Below, in pieces: positions 1 through 9,371 of a DNA stretch of 64,000 nt. The stretch is from contig NZ_JYLI01000017.1 of assembly GCF_001439785.1 (NCBI RefSeq), positions 1 to 64,000 of the forward strand, read 5' to 3'. The stretch is from Pseudomonas poae. GTDB lineage: Bacteria; Pseudomonadota; Gammaproteobacteria; Pseudomonadales; Pseudomonadaceae. A program made the translations under genes and the position numbers. Numbering within the stretch: position 1 is the stretch's first letter; every line of letters starts with the position of its first letter. The notes under the pieces were generated by a model, which was given only the letters and a program-made list of their open reading frames with translations, did no database searches and had not been told where the DNA came from.

Positions 1-1850
1 CAACCGCGCCGATCTTCACGTCCAGGGTACTGCTCGAACCCGTGTTGGTCGTGTAGCCGATTTGCGGAACGTCGCCGTTGAAGTCTTTGACCGGCGTGAA
101 GGCGTAGGCGCCGTCTGCACCGATGGTGATTGAGCCGACGCCAGCAATGGTCGCGGTTTGGCCGGCGTTATAAGTGGTGCCACCAACATTGAACGTGGCA
201 ACAGTCAGGGTGTTGTCCACGTCCACGTCATTCGAAAGGACGTTGCCGGTAGCAACGTTATCTTCCAGCGCACTACCGGTATCCGCTTTGAGGACGCTCG
301 CGTCGTCAACCGCATCAATCTTCACATCCAGCGTGCTGCTCGAACCGGTATTGGTGGTGTAGCCGATTTGCGGCACATCGCCGTTGAAGTCTTTAACAGG
401 CGTGAAAGCGTATGCGCCGTCAGCGCCGATGGTGATTGAGCCAACGCCTGCGATAACAGCGATCTGGCCGGCTGCGTAACTAGTGCCTCCCACGCTGAAC
501 GTGGCAACAGTCAATGTGTTGTCTACGTCGACGTCATTCGAAAGGACGTTGCCGGTAGCAACGTTATCTTCCAGCGCACTGCCGGTATCCGCCTTGAGAA
601 CGCTTGCGTCGTCAACCGCGTCGATCTTCACGTCCAGCGTGCTGCTCGAACCGGTATTGGTGGTGTAGCCGATTTGCGGTACATCGCCGTTGAAGTCTTT
701 GACTGGCGTGAAGGCGTAGGCGCCGTCTGCACCGATGGTGATTGAGCCGACGCCCGCGATAACGGCGGTTTGGCCTGCGTTATAAGTGGTGCCACCCACG
801 TTGAACGTGGCAACAGTCAGGACGTTGTCCACGTCCACATCATTTGAAAGGACGTTGCCGGTAGCAACGTTATCTTCCAGGGCGCTGCCGGTGTCGGCTT
901 TGAGGACGCTCGCGTCGTCAACCGCGTCAATCTTCACATCCAGCGTGCTGCTTGAGCCCGTGTTGGTCGTGTAGCCGATTTGCGGAACGTCGCCGTTGAA
1001 GTCTTTGACTGGCGTGAAGACGTACGCGCCGTCTGCACCGATGGTGATGCTGCCCACGCCCGAAATTACGGCCGTCTGGCCAGCGTTGTAGCTGGTGCCG
1101 TTGACGCTGAAAGTCGCAACGCTCAACACGTTATCGACGTCGACGTCATTGCTCAGCACATTGCCAGTGGCAACGTTGTCTTCAAGCGTGCTACCGGTAT
1201 CGGCTTTGAGAACGCTCGCATCATCTACAGCATCAATCTTCACATCCAGCGTGCTGCTCAAACCGGTGTTGGTGGTGTAACCAATTTGTTGCACATCACC
1301 ATTGAAGTCTTTGACCGGCGTAAACACATAAGCACCATCAGCACCGATGGTAACTGAGCCCACACCCACAATAGTCGCGGTCTGACCAGCGTTATAAGTG
1401 GTGCCGTTGACGCTGAAAGTCGCGACGCTCAATACGTTGTCGACATCGACATCATTCGAAAGCACGTTGCCTGTCGCAACGTTATCTTCCTGCACCGTGC
1501 TGGTGTCCGCCTTCAACACGCTCGCGTCATCAACCGCCACCACGTTCATATTCAGCGTGCTGCTGGATCCGGTGTTGGTGGTGTAGCCGATCTGCGGCAC
1601 ATCACCGTTGAAGTCCTTGATCGGGGTGAAGGTGTACGCGCCATCGGCGCCGATGGTGATGTTGCCCACGCCGGCAATGGTCGCGGTCTGGCCGGCGTTG
1701 AAGGTGGTGCCGCCTACATTGAAGGTGGCAACCGAAAGCACATTGTCGATATCGCTGTCATTGCTCAGCACGTTGCCGGAGGCGACGCCATCTTCGGCGA
1801 GGGTGGCGGTGTCGGCCACCAGTACGCTCGGGTTATCCACAGCCACCACC
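1..1850 (-). repeat. 306-bp tandem repeats inside the adhesin gene
   Basis: About six units of 306 bp recur in register. The word TTGCCGGTAGCAACGTTATC or a close variant is found near 245, 551, 857, 1163, 1469 and 1775. Each unit encodes one 102-residue cadherin/VCBS-like extender domain. The copies nearest base 1 are the most alike, which suggests recent unequal crossover or gene conversion. Such repeats are prone to collapse in short-read assemblies. Confidence 0.9.
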
Positions 1851-2941
1851 GTGGTGGTCGCCGCTTGTGGGTTGATCGCGAGGTTCTCGTAGTTGCCACC
1901 GCTGGCGGCGGTGATGCTCGCGCTGACGGTCAGGTCCTTGCCATCGGCCAGGTTCGCCGGGGTGTCGACGCTGACGGTGCCGGTGGTTTTGCCGGCTTCA
2001 ATGGTGATGGTGGTGTTGTTGGACAGCGTGACGGTGACGTCGGTCTGCGCGGCGTTGGTCACGGTGGCGGTGTAGACGATCTTGCCGCCCTCATCCACCG
2101 AGGCGGCGGCGGTGAGTGTCACGGTGGTGGTGTCGATGGTGTCGTTGACTTGGGTCACCGCAGGCGTCGGGTCCGTGGTGACGACCACGTTGCCGCCGCC
2201 GGAAGTGCCGGCGATGGTGGCGGAGATCGACGAGGCATCCAGGTACGGCGTGTCATTGCCGGCGAAGGTGACGTTCAGCGCGCCAGAGGTCTGGCCGGCA
2301 GTGATCACTACGGCCAGGCCGTTGGATAAGGTAACGGTCAGGTCGGCAGTCGGTGCCTGGGTGACGAATGCGGTGTATACCACCACGCCGCCGGCTTCGG
2401 TGATGGTCGGCGTGGCGGTCAGGGTGACGGTGACGTTTTGCGCAGTGGCGCCGTTGTTAGTGTTGCCGGCGGTGAGCGGCGCAGCGCCGGCATCTGCAGC
2501 GTTGAGGCCGTTGGTCGGATAGCCGATGGTGGGGTCGACCACGCCTGCGGTCGCGTCCAGCACCACGAAGCTGTGCCCGCCCCCAACGGCGCCGTCTGCA
2601 CCGGCGGCGCTCGGACCGGCGGCGGTGGCTTCGAGGTCCTGCGTCGGGTCGGCGCCGGCAGCGATGGCTTGCTGCAACTCGGCAACGGACGGCGCGGCCT
2701 GGGCAGTGGCGGCGCTCAGGTCGGTGGACGAGTCGGGCGCGTCGGCGCTCCACTGGCTGTCGCGGCCCAGGTCAATCACACGGCCATCGGCAAGCTCCAG
2801 CGATACGGCGCCAGCAGGGCCGGTATCGACCTGTTCTCCGGCGAACAGGCGATCACCTTCTACAAGCAGGCGGCGAATCCCTTCCGGGGATACCGCAAAC
2901 ACTTGACCGACAATGCTTTTGACGACCGCAACGCTGCTCAT
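1..2941 (-). CDS. lapA: LapA/MapA-type giant type I-secreted adhesin, N-terminal part (gene continues past the window edge)
   Basis: This gene encodes the start of a repeat-rich surface adhesin that holds cells to surfaces during biofilm formation. The ATG at 2941 opens a frame that stays open to base 1. Residues 1 to about 125 look like the LapA retention module: the start MSSVAVVKSIVGQVFAVSPE is typical, and a TAAG motif at residues 106-109 matches the site where the periplasmic protease LapG cuts LapA between two alanines. Two Ig-like domains of about 100 residues follow. From about base 1850 down to base 1 there are near-identical 102-residue units (306 bp period) containing NVLSNDVDVDN and TPVKDFNGDVPQIGYTTNTG. 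The C-terminal RTX region and secretion signal would lie outside the window. LapE, LapB and LapC homologues are divergent next door. LapA and MapA share this architecture, so the choice of symbol is uncertain. Confidence 0.9.
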   Translation of the reverse strand, partial: MSSVAVVKSIVGQVFAVSPEGIRRLLVEGDRLFAGEQVDTGPAGAVSLELADGRVIDLGRDSQWSADAPDSSTDLSAATAQAAPSVAELQQAIAAGADPTQDLEATAAGPSAAGADGAVGGGHSFVVLDATAGVVDPTIGYPTNGLNAADAGAAPLTAGNTNNGATAQNVTVTLTATPTITEAGGVVVYTAFVTQAPTADLTVTLSNGLAVVITAGQTSGALNVTFAGNDTPYLDASSISATIAGTSGGGNVVVTTDPTPAVTQVNDTIDTTTVTLTAAASVDEGGKIVYTATVTNAAQTDVTVTLSNNTTITIEAGKTTGTVSVDTPANLADGKDLTVSASITAASGGNYENLAINPQAATTTVVAVDNPSVLVADTATLAEDGVASGNVLSNDSDIDNVLSVATFNVGGTTFNAGQTATIAGVGNITIGADGAYTFTPIKDFNGDVPQIGYTTNTGSSSTLNMNVVAVDDASVLKADTSTVQEDNVATGNVLSNDVDVDNVLSVATFSVNGTTYNAGQTATIVGVGSVTIGADGAYVFTPVKDFNGDVQQIGYTTNTGLSSTLDVKIDAVDDASVLKADTGSTLEDNVATGNVLSNDVDVDNVLSVATFSVNGTSYNAGQTAVISGVGSITIGADGAYVFTPVKDFNGDVPQIGYTTNTGSSSTLDVKIDAVDDASVLKADTGSALEDNVATGNVLSNDVDVDNVLTVATFNVGGTTYNAGQTAVIAGVGSITIGADGAYAFTPVKDFNGDVPQIGYTTNTGSSSTLDVKIDAVDDASVLKADTGSALEDNVATGNVLSNDVDVDNTLTVATFSVGGTSYAAGQIAVIAGVGSITIGADGAYAFTPVKDFNGDVPQIGYTTNTGSSSTLDVKIDAVDDASVLKADTGSALEDNVATGNVLSNDVDVDNTLTVATFNVGGTTYNAGQTATIAGVGSITIGADGAYAFTPVKDFNGDVPQIGYTTNTGSSSTLDVKIGAV

Positions 2942-3288
2942 AAAAAAATCTCCGAAATACCGTTCAGGGGGCATCCATCAAGGAGACCGGCCCTAACGCT
3001 GGTGCCGATTCAATAGCTGGAGTACTTGAATGCTTGCGTAAAAATTTTGGCGTCAATATTTTGATGTTTTTTCGGAATAATTACTTTTCCGTCAAGGTAT
3101 TGACCTATCGGGCGCCATCCTAAACAATCCGCCCCGTAATGTCACATTGATATTTAAGCGGCCTCGCGACTTTCTGTTTGCGCCCTCCGGCGCCCACTAA
3201 AAACGGGCATTTCGAGCTGCCACTCCCATGCAATATTCCAAATTTGTTGCAGCTTTGCAGGCAACCAGATCTCCGGGGAAACATCAGA
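2942..3288. promoter_or_regulatory. Divergent promoter region between lapA and lapE
   Basis: This 347-bp gene-free stretch separates the divergent adhesin and exporter genes and must contain the promoters for both. Its middle (about 3040-3160) is clearly AT-rich compared with the flanks. I can see TTGAC-like hexamers on both strands (for example TTGACC near 3108) but no convincing -35/-10 pair, so no exact promoter is called. Confidence 0.5.
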
Positions 3289-4641
3289 ATGCGTTTGCAC
3301 TTTTTCATCGCCGTGCCGTTCGCTCTCGCCGCCAGTTTCGTGCAGGCCCAAACCCTCTCTGAGGCCATGCAGAAGGCGGTGGACGTGCACCCGGAGATTC
3401 AGGCTGGCGTGAATGCGCGCATCGCTGCCGACTATCAAGTGCGAGCGGCCCAAGGCGGCTATCTGCCTAAAGTGGACTTGCTGGGCGGTTATGGCCGCGA
3501 AAGCTCCGACAACACCACCACTCGCGCCGCCAGCAACAGCCATGACTGGAAAACCCTGAACCGGGGTGAGTCGAGCATTCGCCTGCAACAGAACCTGTTC
3601 CAGGGCTTCGGCACGCAAAATGAAGTCAGCCGCCAGCAAGCCACCGCCAACTCCCGTGGCTATGCGCTGCTCAACACCACCGAACGCACCGCCCTGACGG
3701 TCGCTCAGGTTTATCTGGATGTGCTGACCCGTCGCGAGATGGTGCAACTGGCAGAAGACAACCTGAAAAGCCACGAACGCATCTTTGACCAGATCAAATT
3801 GCGCACCAGTCGTGGCGTCGGAAGAATGGCGGACATGGACCAGGCCGAAGCCCGACTGGCTCAGGCGCGTAACAACCTGCTGACCGAGCAGACCAACCTC
3901 GAAGACGCCAAGGCCAATTACATCAGCGCCGTCGGCGAAGAGCCCGATCAGTTGGAACGGCCGCAAGGTTTTGTCGCCCTGATGCCGGCCAATCTTGAAG
4001 AAGCGCGGCGCCAGATGGTCGAGAGCAGCCCGGTACTGCGTTCGGCCGAGTCGGACATCGCCGCTGCCGAAAAGCAGTACGAAGCCGCCAAGTCGACCTT
4101 CTACCCGCGCTTCGACGCCGAACTGCAGCGCTCGGCCAACAACAATGTCGGCGGCGAAGAAGGGCATGACAACGGCTACTCGGCCATGCTGCGCATGCAG
4201 TTCAACCTGTACTCCGGCGGTAGCAACAAGGCCGACCTGCAGTCCAAGGCCTCCCAGGCCTCCCAGGCGCTGGATATTCGCAACAACGCCCTGCGCGAGC
4301 TGAACCAGGAACTGAGCCTGGCCTGGAACGCTTACAACAACGCCGCGGCGCAGGTACCGATCGCTCAGGAATACGTGGACCGCAGCACCCGCGTGCGCAC
4401 TTCTTACCAGCAGCAGTTCAGCCTCGGTGAGCGTACACTGCTCGACCTGCTCGACAGCGAGAACGAACTGTTCACCGCGTCGCAGCGTCTGGCGCAGATC
4501 AAAAACCTGCAGCTGTACACCCAATACCGCATCAAGGCCGACATGGGCCAACTGCTGAGAAGCCAGGGCATCGTCGCTCCGCTGGCCTCGGTCGTGCAAA
4601 ACGAAGTCAAAACGAAAGTGAACCTGCCAGGGATGAACTGA
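3289..4641 (+). CDS. lapE: TolC-like outer-membrane channel of the adhesin secretion system
   Basis: This 450-residue protein is the outer-membrane tunnel of the type I secretion system that exports the adjacent adhesin. The chosen ATG has GGGGAA eight bases upstream and gives a clean signal peptide (MRLHFFIAVPFALAASFVQA, cut before QT). Starts further upstream would put charged sequence before the signal peptide. The mature protein shows the TolC pattern: two outer-membrane-factor repeats, a long alpha-helical barrel and segments such as LRLQQNLFQGFGTQNE and LRMQFNLYSGGSNKAD that belong to the beta-barrel strands. It is followed after 45 bp by the ABC exporter gene and then the adaptor gene, so it probably forms an operon with them. 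Confidence 0.92.
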   Translation: MRLHFFIAVPFALAASFVQAQTLSEAMQKAVDVHPEIQAGVNARIAADYQVRAAQGGYLPKVDLLGGYGRESSDNTTTRAASNSHDWKTLNRGESSIRLQQNLFQGFGTQNEVSRQQATANSRGYALLNTTERTALTVAQVYLDVLTRREMVQLAEDNLKSHERIFDQIKLRTSRGVGRMADMDQAEARLAQARNNLLTEQTNLEDAKANYISAVGEEPDQLERPQGFVALMPANLEEARRQMVESSPVLRSAESDIAAAEKQYEAAKSTFYPRFDAELQRSANNNVGGEEGHDNGYSAMLRMQFNLYSGGSNKADLQSKASQASQALDIRNNALRELNQELSLAWNAYNNAAAQVPIAQEYVDRSTRVRTSYQQQFSLGERTLLDLLDSENELFTASQRLAQIKNLQLYTQYRIKADMGQLLRSQGIVAPLASVVQNEVKTKVNLPGMN

Positions 4642-4686
4642 TTTTTTACGGAGTTGGAGCACTCAACGCATTAAGAGAGAGTCAGC

Positions 4687-6840
4687 TTGAATTCTGATAT
4701 CGATGTGGCGCAGCTCAATCATGACCCGCGCAGTCAGCACGACGATCCTTTGCTGGATGGTCTGCTGACCCTCTGTTCCCTGCATTACAAACCCGCCAGC
4801 CGGGCAATGCTGACCACCGGCCTGCCCCTGGCCGCGCAACGCCTGAGCGCCGAGCTGCTGCCACGCGCAGCCGCCCGCGCGGGTTTGCAGGGGCGATTGC
4901 TGCAGCGCAAGCTGGAACAGATTCCGACGATTGCCCTGCCGGCCATGCTGCTGCTCAAGGAAGGGCGCAGTGCGGTGTTGTTGGGCTGGGACGGGGACAC
5001 GGCGCGCCTGCTGCTGAGCGAAAGTGACGGCGGCGAGGTTCAGGTCAGCCGTGAGCTGTTGAGCCAGGACTACAGCGGCCGGGTGTTCTTCGCTCAGCCG
5101 CAGCACAAGTTCGACGTCACCAACGGCACGCTGATCCCGCGTGCGCGCTCGTGGTTTCGCGACACCCTCAAACGCTCACGCTGGCTGTACGCCGACGCCA
5201 TCGCCGCGAGCCTGGTGATCAACCTGATCGCCCTGGCCGCGCCGCTGTTCGTGATGAACGTGTATGACCGCGTGGTGCCGAACCAGGCAACCGCCACTCT
5301 GTGGGTGCTGGCCATCGGCATCTGTGGCGCGTACCTGTTCGACCTGCTGCTCAAGAGCCTGCGCAGTTTGTGCCTGGACTTGGCGGGCAAGAAAACCGAT
5401 TTGATCATTTCCGCGACGCTGTTCGAGCGCATCGTGGGCATGGCGATGAAAGTGCGTCCGGCCCGGGTGGGCAGCTACGCGCAAAATATCCATGAGTTTC
5501 AGGGAATGCGCGACTTCCTCACGTCCCTGACCCTCACCAGCCTGATCGACCTGCCGTTTACCCTGATCATCCTGCTGGTGATCGCCCTGCTCGGCGGCCA
5601 CCTGGTGTGGATCCCGATCATCGCCTTCCCGTTGGCGCTGGGTATCGGCCATATGCTGCAAAAGCCGCTGACGGCGACCCTGCAACGCACCATGGCCCTG
5701 GGCGCCGAGCGCCAGTCGAGCCTGATCGAAACCCTCGCCGGGCTCGATGCGGTGAAGGTCAACAACGCCGAGAGCGAGCGCCAGTACCAGTGGGAACAGA
5801 CCATCGGCACCCTCAGCCGGCTCGAACTGCGGGTCAAGGTGCTGTCGGGCCTGGCCATGAACATCACCTTGCTGATCCAGCAAGTGGCCGGCGTGGCGAT
5901 GATCATTTTCGGCGTGTACCAGATCATCGACGGCAACCTCAGCATGGGCGGCCTGGTGGCGTGCTACATGCTCAGTGGCCGCGCGCTGGGGCCGTTGGCC
6001 CAGCTGTCGGGGCTGTTGACCCGTTACCAGCAGGCCAAGGTGACGATGGTGTCGGTGGACGAGATGATGGAGCTGCCGCAAGAGCGCAATTACGACGAGC
6101 GCCCGCTCAGTCGCAAAGCGCTGCAAGGCGCGATGGCGTTCCGTGAAGTCGACTTTACCTATCCGAATCAGCAGACCCTGGCGTTGCGCGGCATCAACCT
6201 GAACATTCGCCCCGGCGAGAAGATCGGCATCATCGGCCGCAGCGGCTCGGGCAAAAGCTCGCTGGCCAAACTGCTGGTGGGCCTGTATCAGCCGGACGCC
6301 GGCTCTTTGCTGGTGGACGGCGTGGACATCCGCCAGATCGACGTCAGCGAACTGCGCCACAACATCGGCTATGTGGCTCAGGACATCCAATTGCTGGCCG
6401 GCACCCTGCGCGACAACCTGGTGTCGGGTGCGCGCTACGTTGACGATGAAATGGTACTGCAAGCGGCCGAACTGGCCGGCGTGCATGAGTTTGCCAGGCT
6501 GCATCCGCAAGGCTACGAACTGCAAGTGGGCGAGCGTGGGCAAAACCTGTCCGGCGGCCAACGCCAGAACGTTGCCCTGGCCCGTGCGCTGCTGCTCAAC
6601 CCGCCCATCCTGCTGCTGGACGAGCCGACCAGCGCCATGGACAACACCGGCGAAGAGCGTCTCAAGCAGCGCCTGCAGTCGGTGATCGAAAACAAGACGG
6701 TGATTCTCGTCACCCACCGTGCTTCGCTGCTGAGCCTGGTCGACCGCCTGCTGGTGATCGACCGCGGCCAGATCCTCGCAGACGGCCCGAAAGCGGCCGT
6801 TATGGAAGCGCTGAAAAAGGGGCAGATCAGTGTCGCTTAA
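4687..6840 (+). CDS. lapB: Type I secretion ABC exporter, permease/ATPase
   Basis: This inner-membrane ABC transporter powers adhesin export. Residues 1 to about 135 look like the C39-peptidase-like domain common in adhesin exporters. It appears to lack the catalytic cysteine, so it would bind substrate without cutting it. Membrane helices span about 165-440. The ATPase domain has Walker A GRSGSGKSS at 517-525, the signature LSGGQ at 621-625, Walker B ILLLDE at 641-646 and the switch histidine in VTHR at 677. The start is TTG at 4687, preceded by AAGAGAGA at 4673-4680; no ATG follows close enough to compete. The 3' end overlaps lapC by 11 bases, which suggests translational coupling. The 717-residue length is normal for LapB. 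Confidence 0.95.
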   Translation: MNSDIDVAQLNHDPRSQHDDPLLDGLLTLCSLHYKPASRAMLTTGLPLAAQRLSAELLPRAAARAGLQGRLLQRKLEQIPTIALPAMLLLKEGRSAVLLGWDGDTARLLLSESDGGEVQVSRELLSQDYSGRVFFAQPQHKFDVTNGTLIPRARSWFRDTLKRSRWLYADAIAASLVINLIALAAPLFVMNVYDRVVPNQATATLWVLAIGICGAYLFDLLLKSLRSLCLDLAGKKTDLIISATLFERIVGMAMKVRPARVGSYAQNIHEFQGMRDFLTSLTLTSLIDLPFTLIILLVIALLGGHLVWIPIIAFPLALGIGHMLQKPLTATLQRTMALGAERQSSLIETLAGLDAVKVNNAESERQYQWEQTIGTLSRLELRVKVLSGLAMNITLLIQQVAGVAMIIFGVYQIIDGNLSMGGLVACYMLSGRALGPLAQLSGLLTRYQQAKVTMVSVDEMMELPQERNYDERPLSRKALQGAMAFREVDFTYPNQQTLALRGINLNIRPGEKIGIIGRSGSGKSSLAKLLVGLYQPDAGSLLVDGVDIRQIDVSELRHNIGYVAQDIQLLAGTLRDNLVSGARYVDDEMVLQAAELAGVHEFARLHPQGYELQVGERGQNLSGGQRQNVALARALLLNPPILLLDEPTSAMDNTGEERLKQRLQSVIENKTVILVTHRASLLSLVDRLLVIDRGQILADGPKAAVMEALKKGQISVA

Positions 6841-8206
6841 ATCCGGACCACGTCGCCTCAAAGACGTCATCGTCGGTTATTTCAGAGGCACCGACTCCCT
6901 CGACGACCAGCCCTTGCCCGAAGTGGAAAAAGCCCTGGTCGACGACGCACCGCGCATCGTGCGCCTGACTATCTGGGGCGTGATCGGCTTCTTCGTGTTC
7001 CTCGTGCTGTGGGCGCACTTCGCGATCATCGATGAAGTGACCAAAGGCGAAGGCAAGGCCATCCCGTCATCGCGCATCCAGAAAATCCAGAACCTGGAAG
7101 GCGGTATCGTCGCGCAGATTTACGTGCACGAAGGCCAGATCGTCGAGCCCGGCGCGCCGCTGGTGCGCCTGGACGACACGCGTTTTGCCTCCAACGTCGG
7201 CGAAACCGAAGCCGACCGCGTGGCCATGGAACTGCGCGTCGAGCGCCTGAGCGCAGAGGTGGAAAACCGCCCGCTGAACATCACCGAAGATGCCCGCAAG
7301 GCCGTCCCCAACCAGGCCTCGAACGAAGAATCGCTGTACCTGAGCCGACGCCAGCAACTGGCCGACGAGATTGGCGGGCTGCAACAGCAACTGCTGCAGC
7401 GTCAGCAGGAGCTGCGTGAATTCAGCTCCAAGCAGGAACAGTACCGCAACAGCCTGGGCCTGCTGCGCCAGGAGATCGGCATGTCCGAACCGCTGGTACA
7501 GCAGGGCGCGATCTCGCCAGTGGAAGTGCTGCGCCTCAAGCGCTCGGAAGTCGAAACCCGCGGCATGCTCGACGGCACCACCCTGGCCATCCCGCGCGCC
7601 CAGGCGGCTATCAACGAAGTGCAGCAAAAGATCAACGAAACCCGCGGCAAATTCCGCAGCGAAGCCCTGGCCCAGCTCAACGAAGCACGCACCAACCTGA
7701 GCAAGGCCCAAGCCACCTCCAAAGGCCTGGAAGACCGCGTTAGCCGCACCATGGTCACCTCGCCGGTGCGCGGCATCGTCAAACAGATGCTGGTCAACAC
7801 CGTGGGCGGCGTAATCCAGCCCGGCAGCGACATCGCCGAAGTGGTGCCACTGGACGACACCCTGCTGGTGGAAGCACGCATCCGCCCGCAGGACATCGCC
7901 TTCCTGCACCCGGGCCAGGAAGCCATGATCAAATTCACCGCCTACGACTACACCATCTACGGTGGCCTCAAAGGCAAACTGGAACAGATCGGCGCCGACA
8001 CCGTGCAGGATGAAGAGAAGAAAAACACTTTCTACGTCATCAAACTGCGCACCGAACGCAGCCACCTGGGCACCGATGAGAAACCATTGCTGATCATCCC
8101 GGGGATGGTGGCGTCGGTGGACATCATTACCGGCAAGAAGAGCGTGCTGAGCTACCTGCTCAAGCCAATCATCAAATCGCGGGCCGAGGCGTTGCACGAG
8201 CGTTGA
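6830..8206 (+). CDS. lapC: Type I secretion membrane-fusion (HlyD-family) adaptor
   Basis: This 458-residue adaptor links the ABC exporter to the outer-membrane channel across the periplasm. It has a short cytoplasmic start, one membrane helix at about 46-67 (IWGVIGFFVFLVLWAHFAII), a biotinyl-lipoyl-like half near 85-125 (NLEGGIVAQIYVHEGQIVEPG), a long coiled coil at about 170-300 rich in Q, E and L, and the second lipoyl and beta-barrel domains at the C-terminus. The start is GTG at 6830, inside the last codons of lapB, with AAAAGGGG about eight bases upstream. It ends the exporter operon. No LapD or LapG gene lies in the window. Confidence 0.95.
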   Translation: MSLKSGPRRLKDVIVGYFRGTDSLDDQPLPEVEKALVDDAPRIVRLTIWGVIGFFVFLVLWAHFAIIDEVTKGEGKAIPSSRIQKIQNLEGGIVAQIYVHEGQIVEPGAPLVRLDDTRFASNVGETEADRVAMELRVERLSAEVENRPLNITEDARKAVPNQASNEESLYLSRRQQLADEIGGLQQQLLQRQQELREFSSKQEQYRNSLGLLRQEIGMSEPLVQQGAISPVEVLRLKRSEVETRGMLDGTTLAIPRAQAAINEVQQKINETRGKFRSEALAQLNEARTNLSKAQATSKGLEDRVSRTMVTSPVRGIVKQMLVNTVGGVIQPGSDIAEVVPLDDTLLVEARIRPQDIAFLHPGQEAMIKFTAYDYTIYGGLKGKLEQIGADTVQDEEKKNTFYVIKLRTERSHLGTDEKPLLIIPGMVASVDIITGKKSVLSYLLKPIIKSRAEALHER

Positions 8207-8283
8207 TGGCGCAGGATTTACGCGGTGTAGGTGGGGAATTGGGGGAAACTGAGGATTTTGTAAAAATAGTCAGTTTTCAGGGG

Positions 8284-8311
8284 TTTACAGGATCTCGCCA
8301 ATCGCTATAAT
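8284..8311 (+). promoter_or_regulatory. Promoter of tRNA-Thr
   Basis: A TTTACA -35 box at 8284-8289 and a TATAAT -10 box at 8306-8311 are separated by 16 bases. They end 14 bases before the first base of the mature tRNA, which is the expected arrangement for a stable-RNA promoter. It lies outside the island, so the tRNA keeps its native promoter. Confidence 0.75.
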
Positions 8312-8325
8312 CGTCGCCCTAACAC

Positions 8326-8404
<79 letters not shown>

Positions 8405-8415
8405 AGAACAACGAC

Positions 8416-8448
8416 TTAGGCTCACCTCACGGTGGGCCTTTTTCGTTT
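8416..8448 (+). terminator. Terminator behind tRNA-Thr, supplied by the element
   Basis: AGGCTCACC and GGTGGGCCT form a nine-pair stem with one G-T wobble around TCAC, followed by TTTTCGTTTT. It lies just inside the island, so it replaces the original tRNA terminator, which now lies beyond attR at 23709-23731. Confidence 0.75.
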
Positions 8449-8470
8449 TGGGCCTCTTTTAGTAAAAATT

Positions 8471-8493
8471 TTCCCCGTTCGTTCCCCGTTTCT
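8471..8493. repeat. TTCCCCGTT words, possible integrase arm sites (left)
   Basis: Two direct copies of TTCCCCGTT lie ten to eleven bases apart, and the 13-mer GTTCCCCGTTTCT at 8481-8493 is identical to 23521-23533 near attR. Sharing between the two ends in the same orientation suggests binding sites for the integrase or its accessory factor. Confidence 0.5.
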
Positions 8494-8746
8494 TTAAAAG
8501 GCTGGTGATTCCACCCTCGTCAGTCATCCACGCAAAAAGCCATCTCAATCATCTATACCTCTTAAGGTCACCACCCCGGATCAGGGTAGTGGTCATTCAT
8601 GGGGTGTTTCCGTAGCGGGGTCATTCCAAGTCGGTTAGGCGCGCTTTGCCTCAGCCTGGGCGGGGTGCTTTCGTAGCCGTCGATAGCGATCAGGGAATAC
8701 GGCTGCTAGGCTCTGGGCTCTAAAGCAAATGTTCGGAGCTGTCCTT

Positions 8747-9040
8747 ATGTCGACCGATTTCTACACCCGTACTTTGGAAGATCGTTTTCCAGAAAGTTGC
8801 GCTGATCGTTGGTTGAGCTTGCTTGAGGCGATTCGAGGAGAGAAAAGTCCGTCAGAGCGTGAAAGGCAGTTTCTGTTCGCCCACGGGTTTGTTTGTGCGT
8901 TAGAGAATGCCCGGCTGCTCGGCGTTGAGGACAAAGCCGACGCAGTCGAACTTCTGATTTGGGCTCGTTATCGAAGCCATCCATCACCATGGCCCTGGGC
9001 CGATATTGAAAAGTCGAAGGAATGGCCTCCCGCCCAGTAG
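8747..9040 (+). CDS. Hypothetical protein, 97 residues
   Basis: This is the only plus-strand gene I can support in the island. I chose the ATG at 8747 because GGAG lies eight bases upstream; another ATG at 8729 would add six residues. The protein (MSTDFYTRTLEDRFPESCAD...) is acidic with an even spread of charged residues, looks soluble and mostly helical, and ends WPWADIEKSKEWPPAQ. I do not recognise a domain. It sits alone next to attL and reads into the island. Confidence 0.6.
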   Translation: MSTDFYTRTLEDRFPESCADRWLSLLEAIRGEKSPSERERQFLFAHGFVCALENARLLGVEDKADAVELLIWARYRSHPSPWPWADIEKSKEWPPAQ

Positions 9041-9170
9041 CAGATTGCTTTAACCCAGCCGGTTTTGCTTACTTTCGCTTACCCGGAATTCTCGGCCTGT
9101 ACCTGGCCTCCCATTTCGGTATGGCAGGTGCCGGAAAAGCCAACGAGATCCCGGCTGTTCCCTCTTCCGC

Positions 9171-9371
9171 CTACAAGCGCATTTCCCTGATTACGCGTCT
9201 TGGCTCAGCTCCCCGCGAAAGAGCGCGTCGGGCATCCTTCGTGAGCTGGTCGAGCGCCTGCTCCTCGAATGCAGCCGCCATTGCGCTGGCCTTCCTGACG
9301 ATCAGCAGCGCCAGCTCGGCGGGGATCTTCACTTTCTCGGTTGGCAGGTAATCGCAATCGATCACAGACAC
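9171..9371 (-). CDS. Small hypothetical protein, 66 residues
   Basis: The frame begins at GTG (9371) with GAGG about ten bases upstream. It encodes MSVIDCDYLPTEKVKIPAEL and then an amphipathic helix ending REMRL. Codon use is normal for the genus, but the gene is short and no family is recognised. It might be a small DNA-binding or antitoxin-like protein; nothing in the sequence decides this. A perfect 10-bp inverted repeat lies 86 bp upstream and could be its operator. Confidence 0.4.
   Translation of the reverse strand: MSVIDCDYLPTEKVKIPAELALLIVRKASAMAAAFEEQALDQLTKDARRALSRGAEPRRVIREMRL

Noticed and set aside
16-2753. Many 60- to 190-residue frames on the plus strand and in other minus frames of the adhesin gene
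   Set aside because: They recur every 306 bp with the adhesin repeats and are shadow readings of the same GC-rich DNA. The adhesin frame alone explains the region.
5176-6870. Long minus-strand frames opposite lapB (564 residues), lapE (502) and dctB (603)
   Set aside because: They are rich in H, Q, R and A, lack ribosome sites and domains, and lie opposite well-supported genes with strong motif content.
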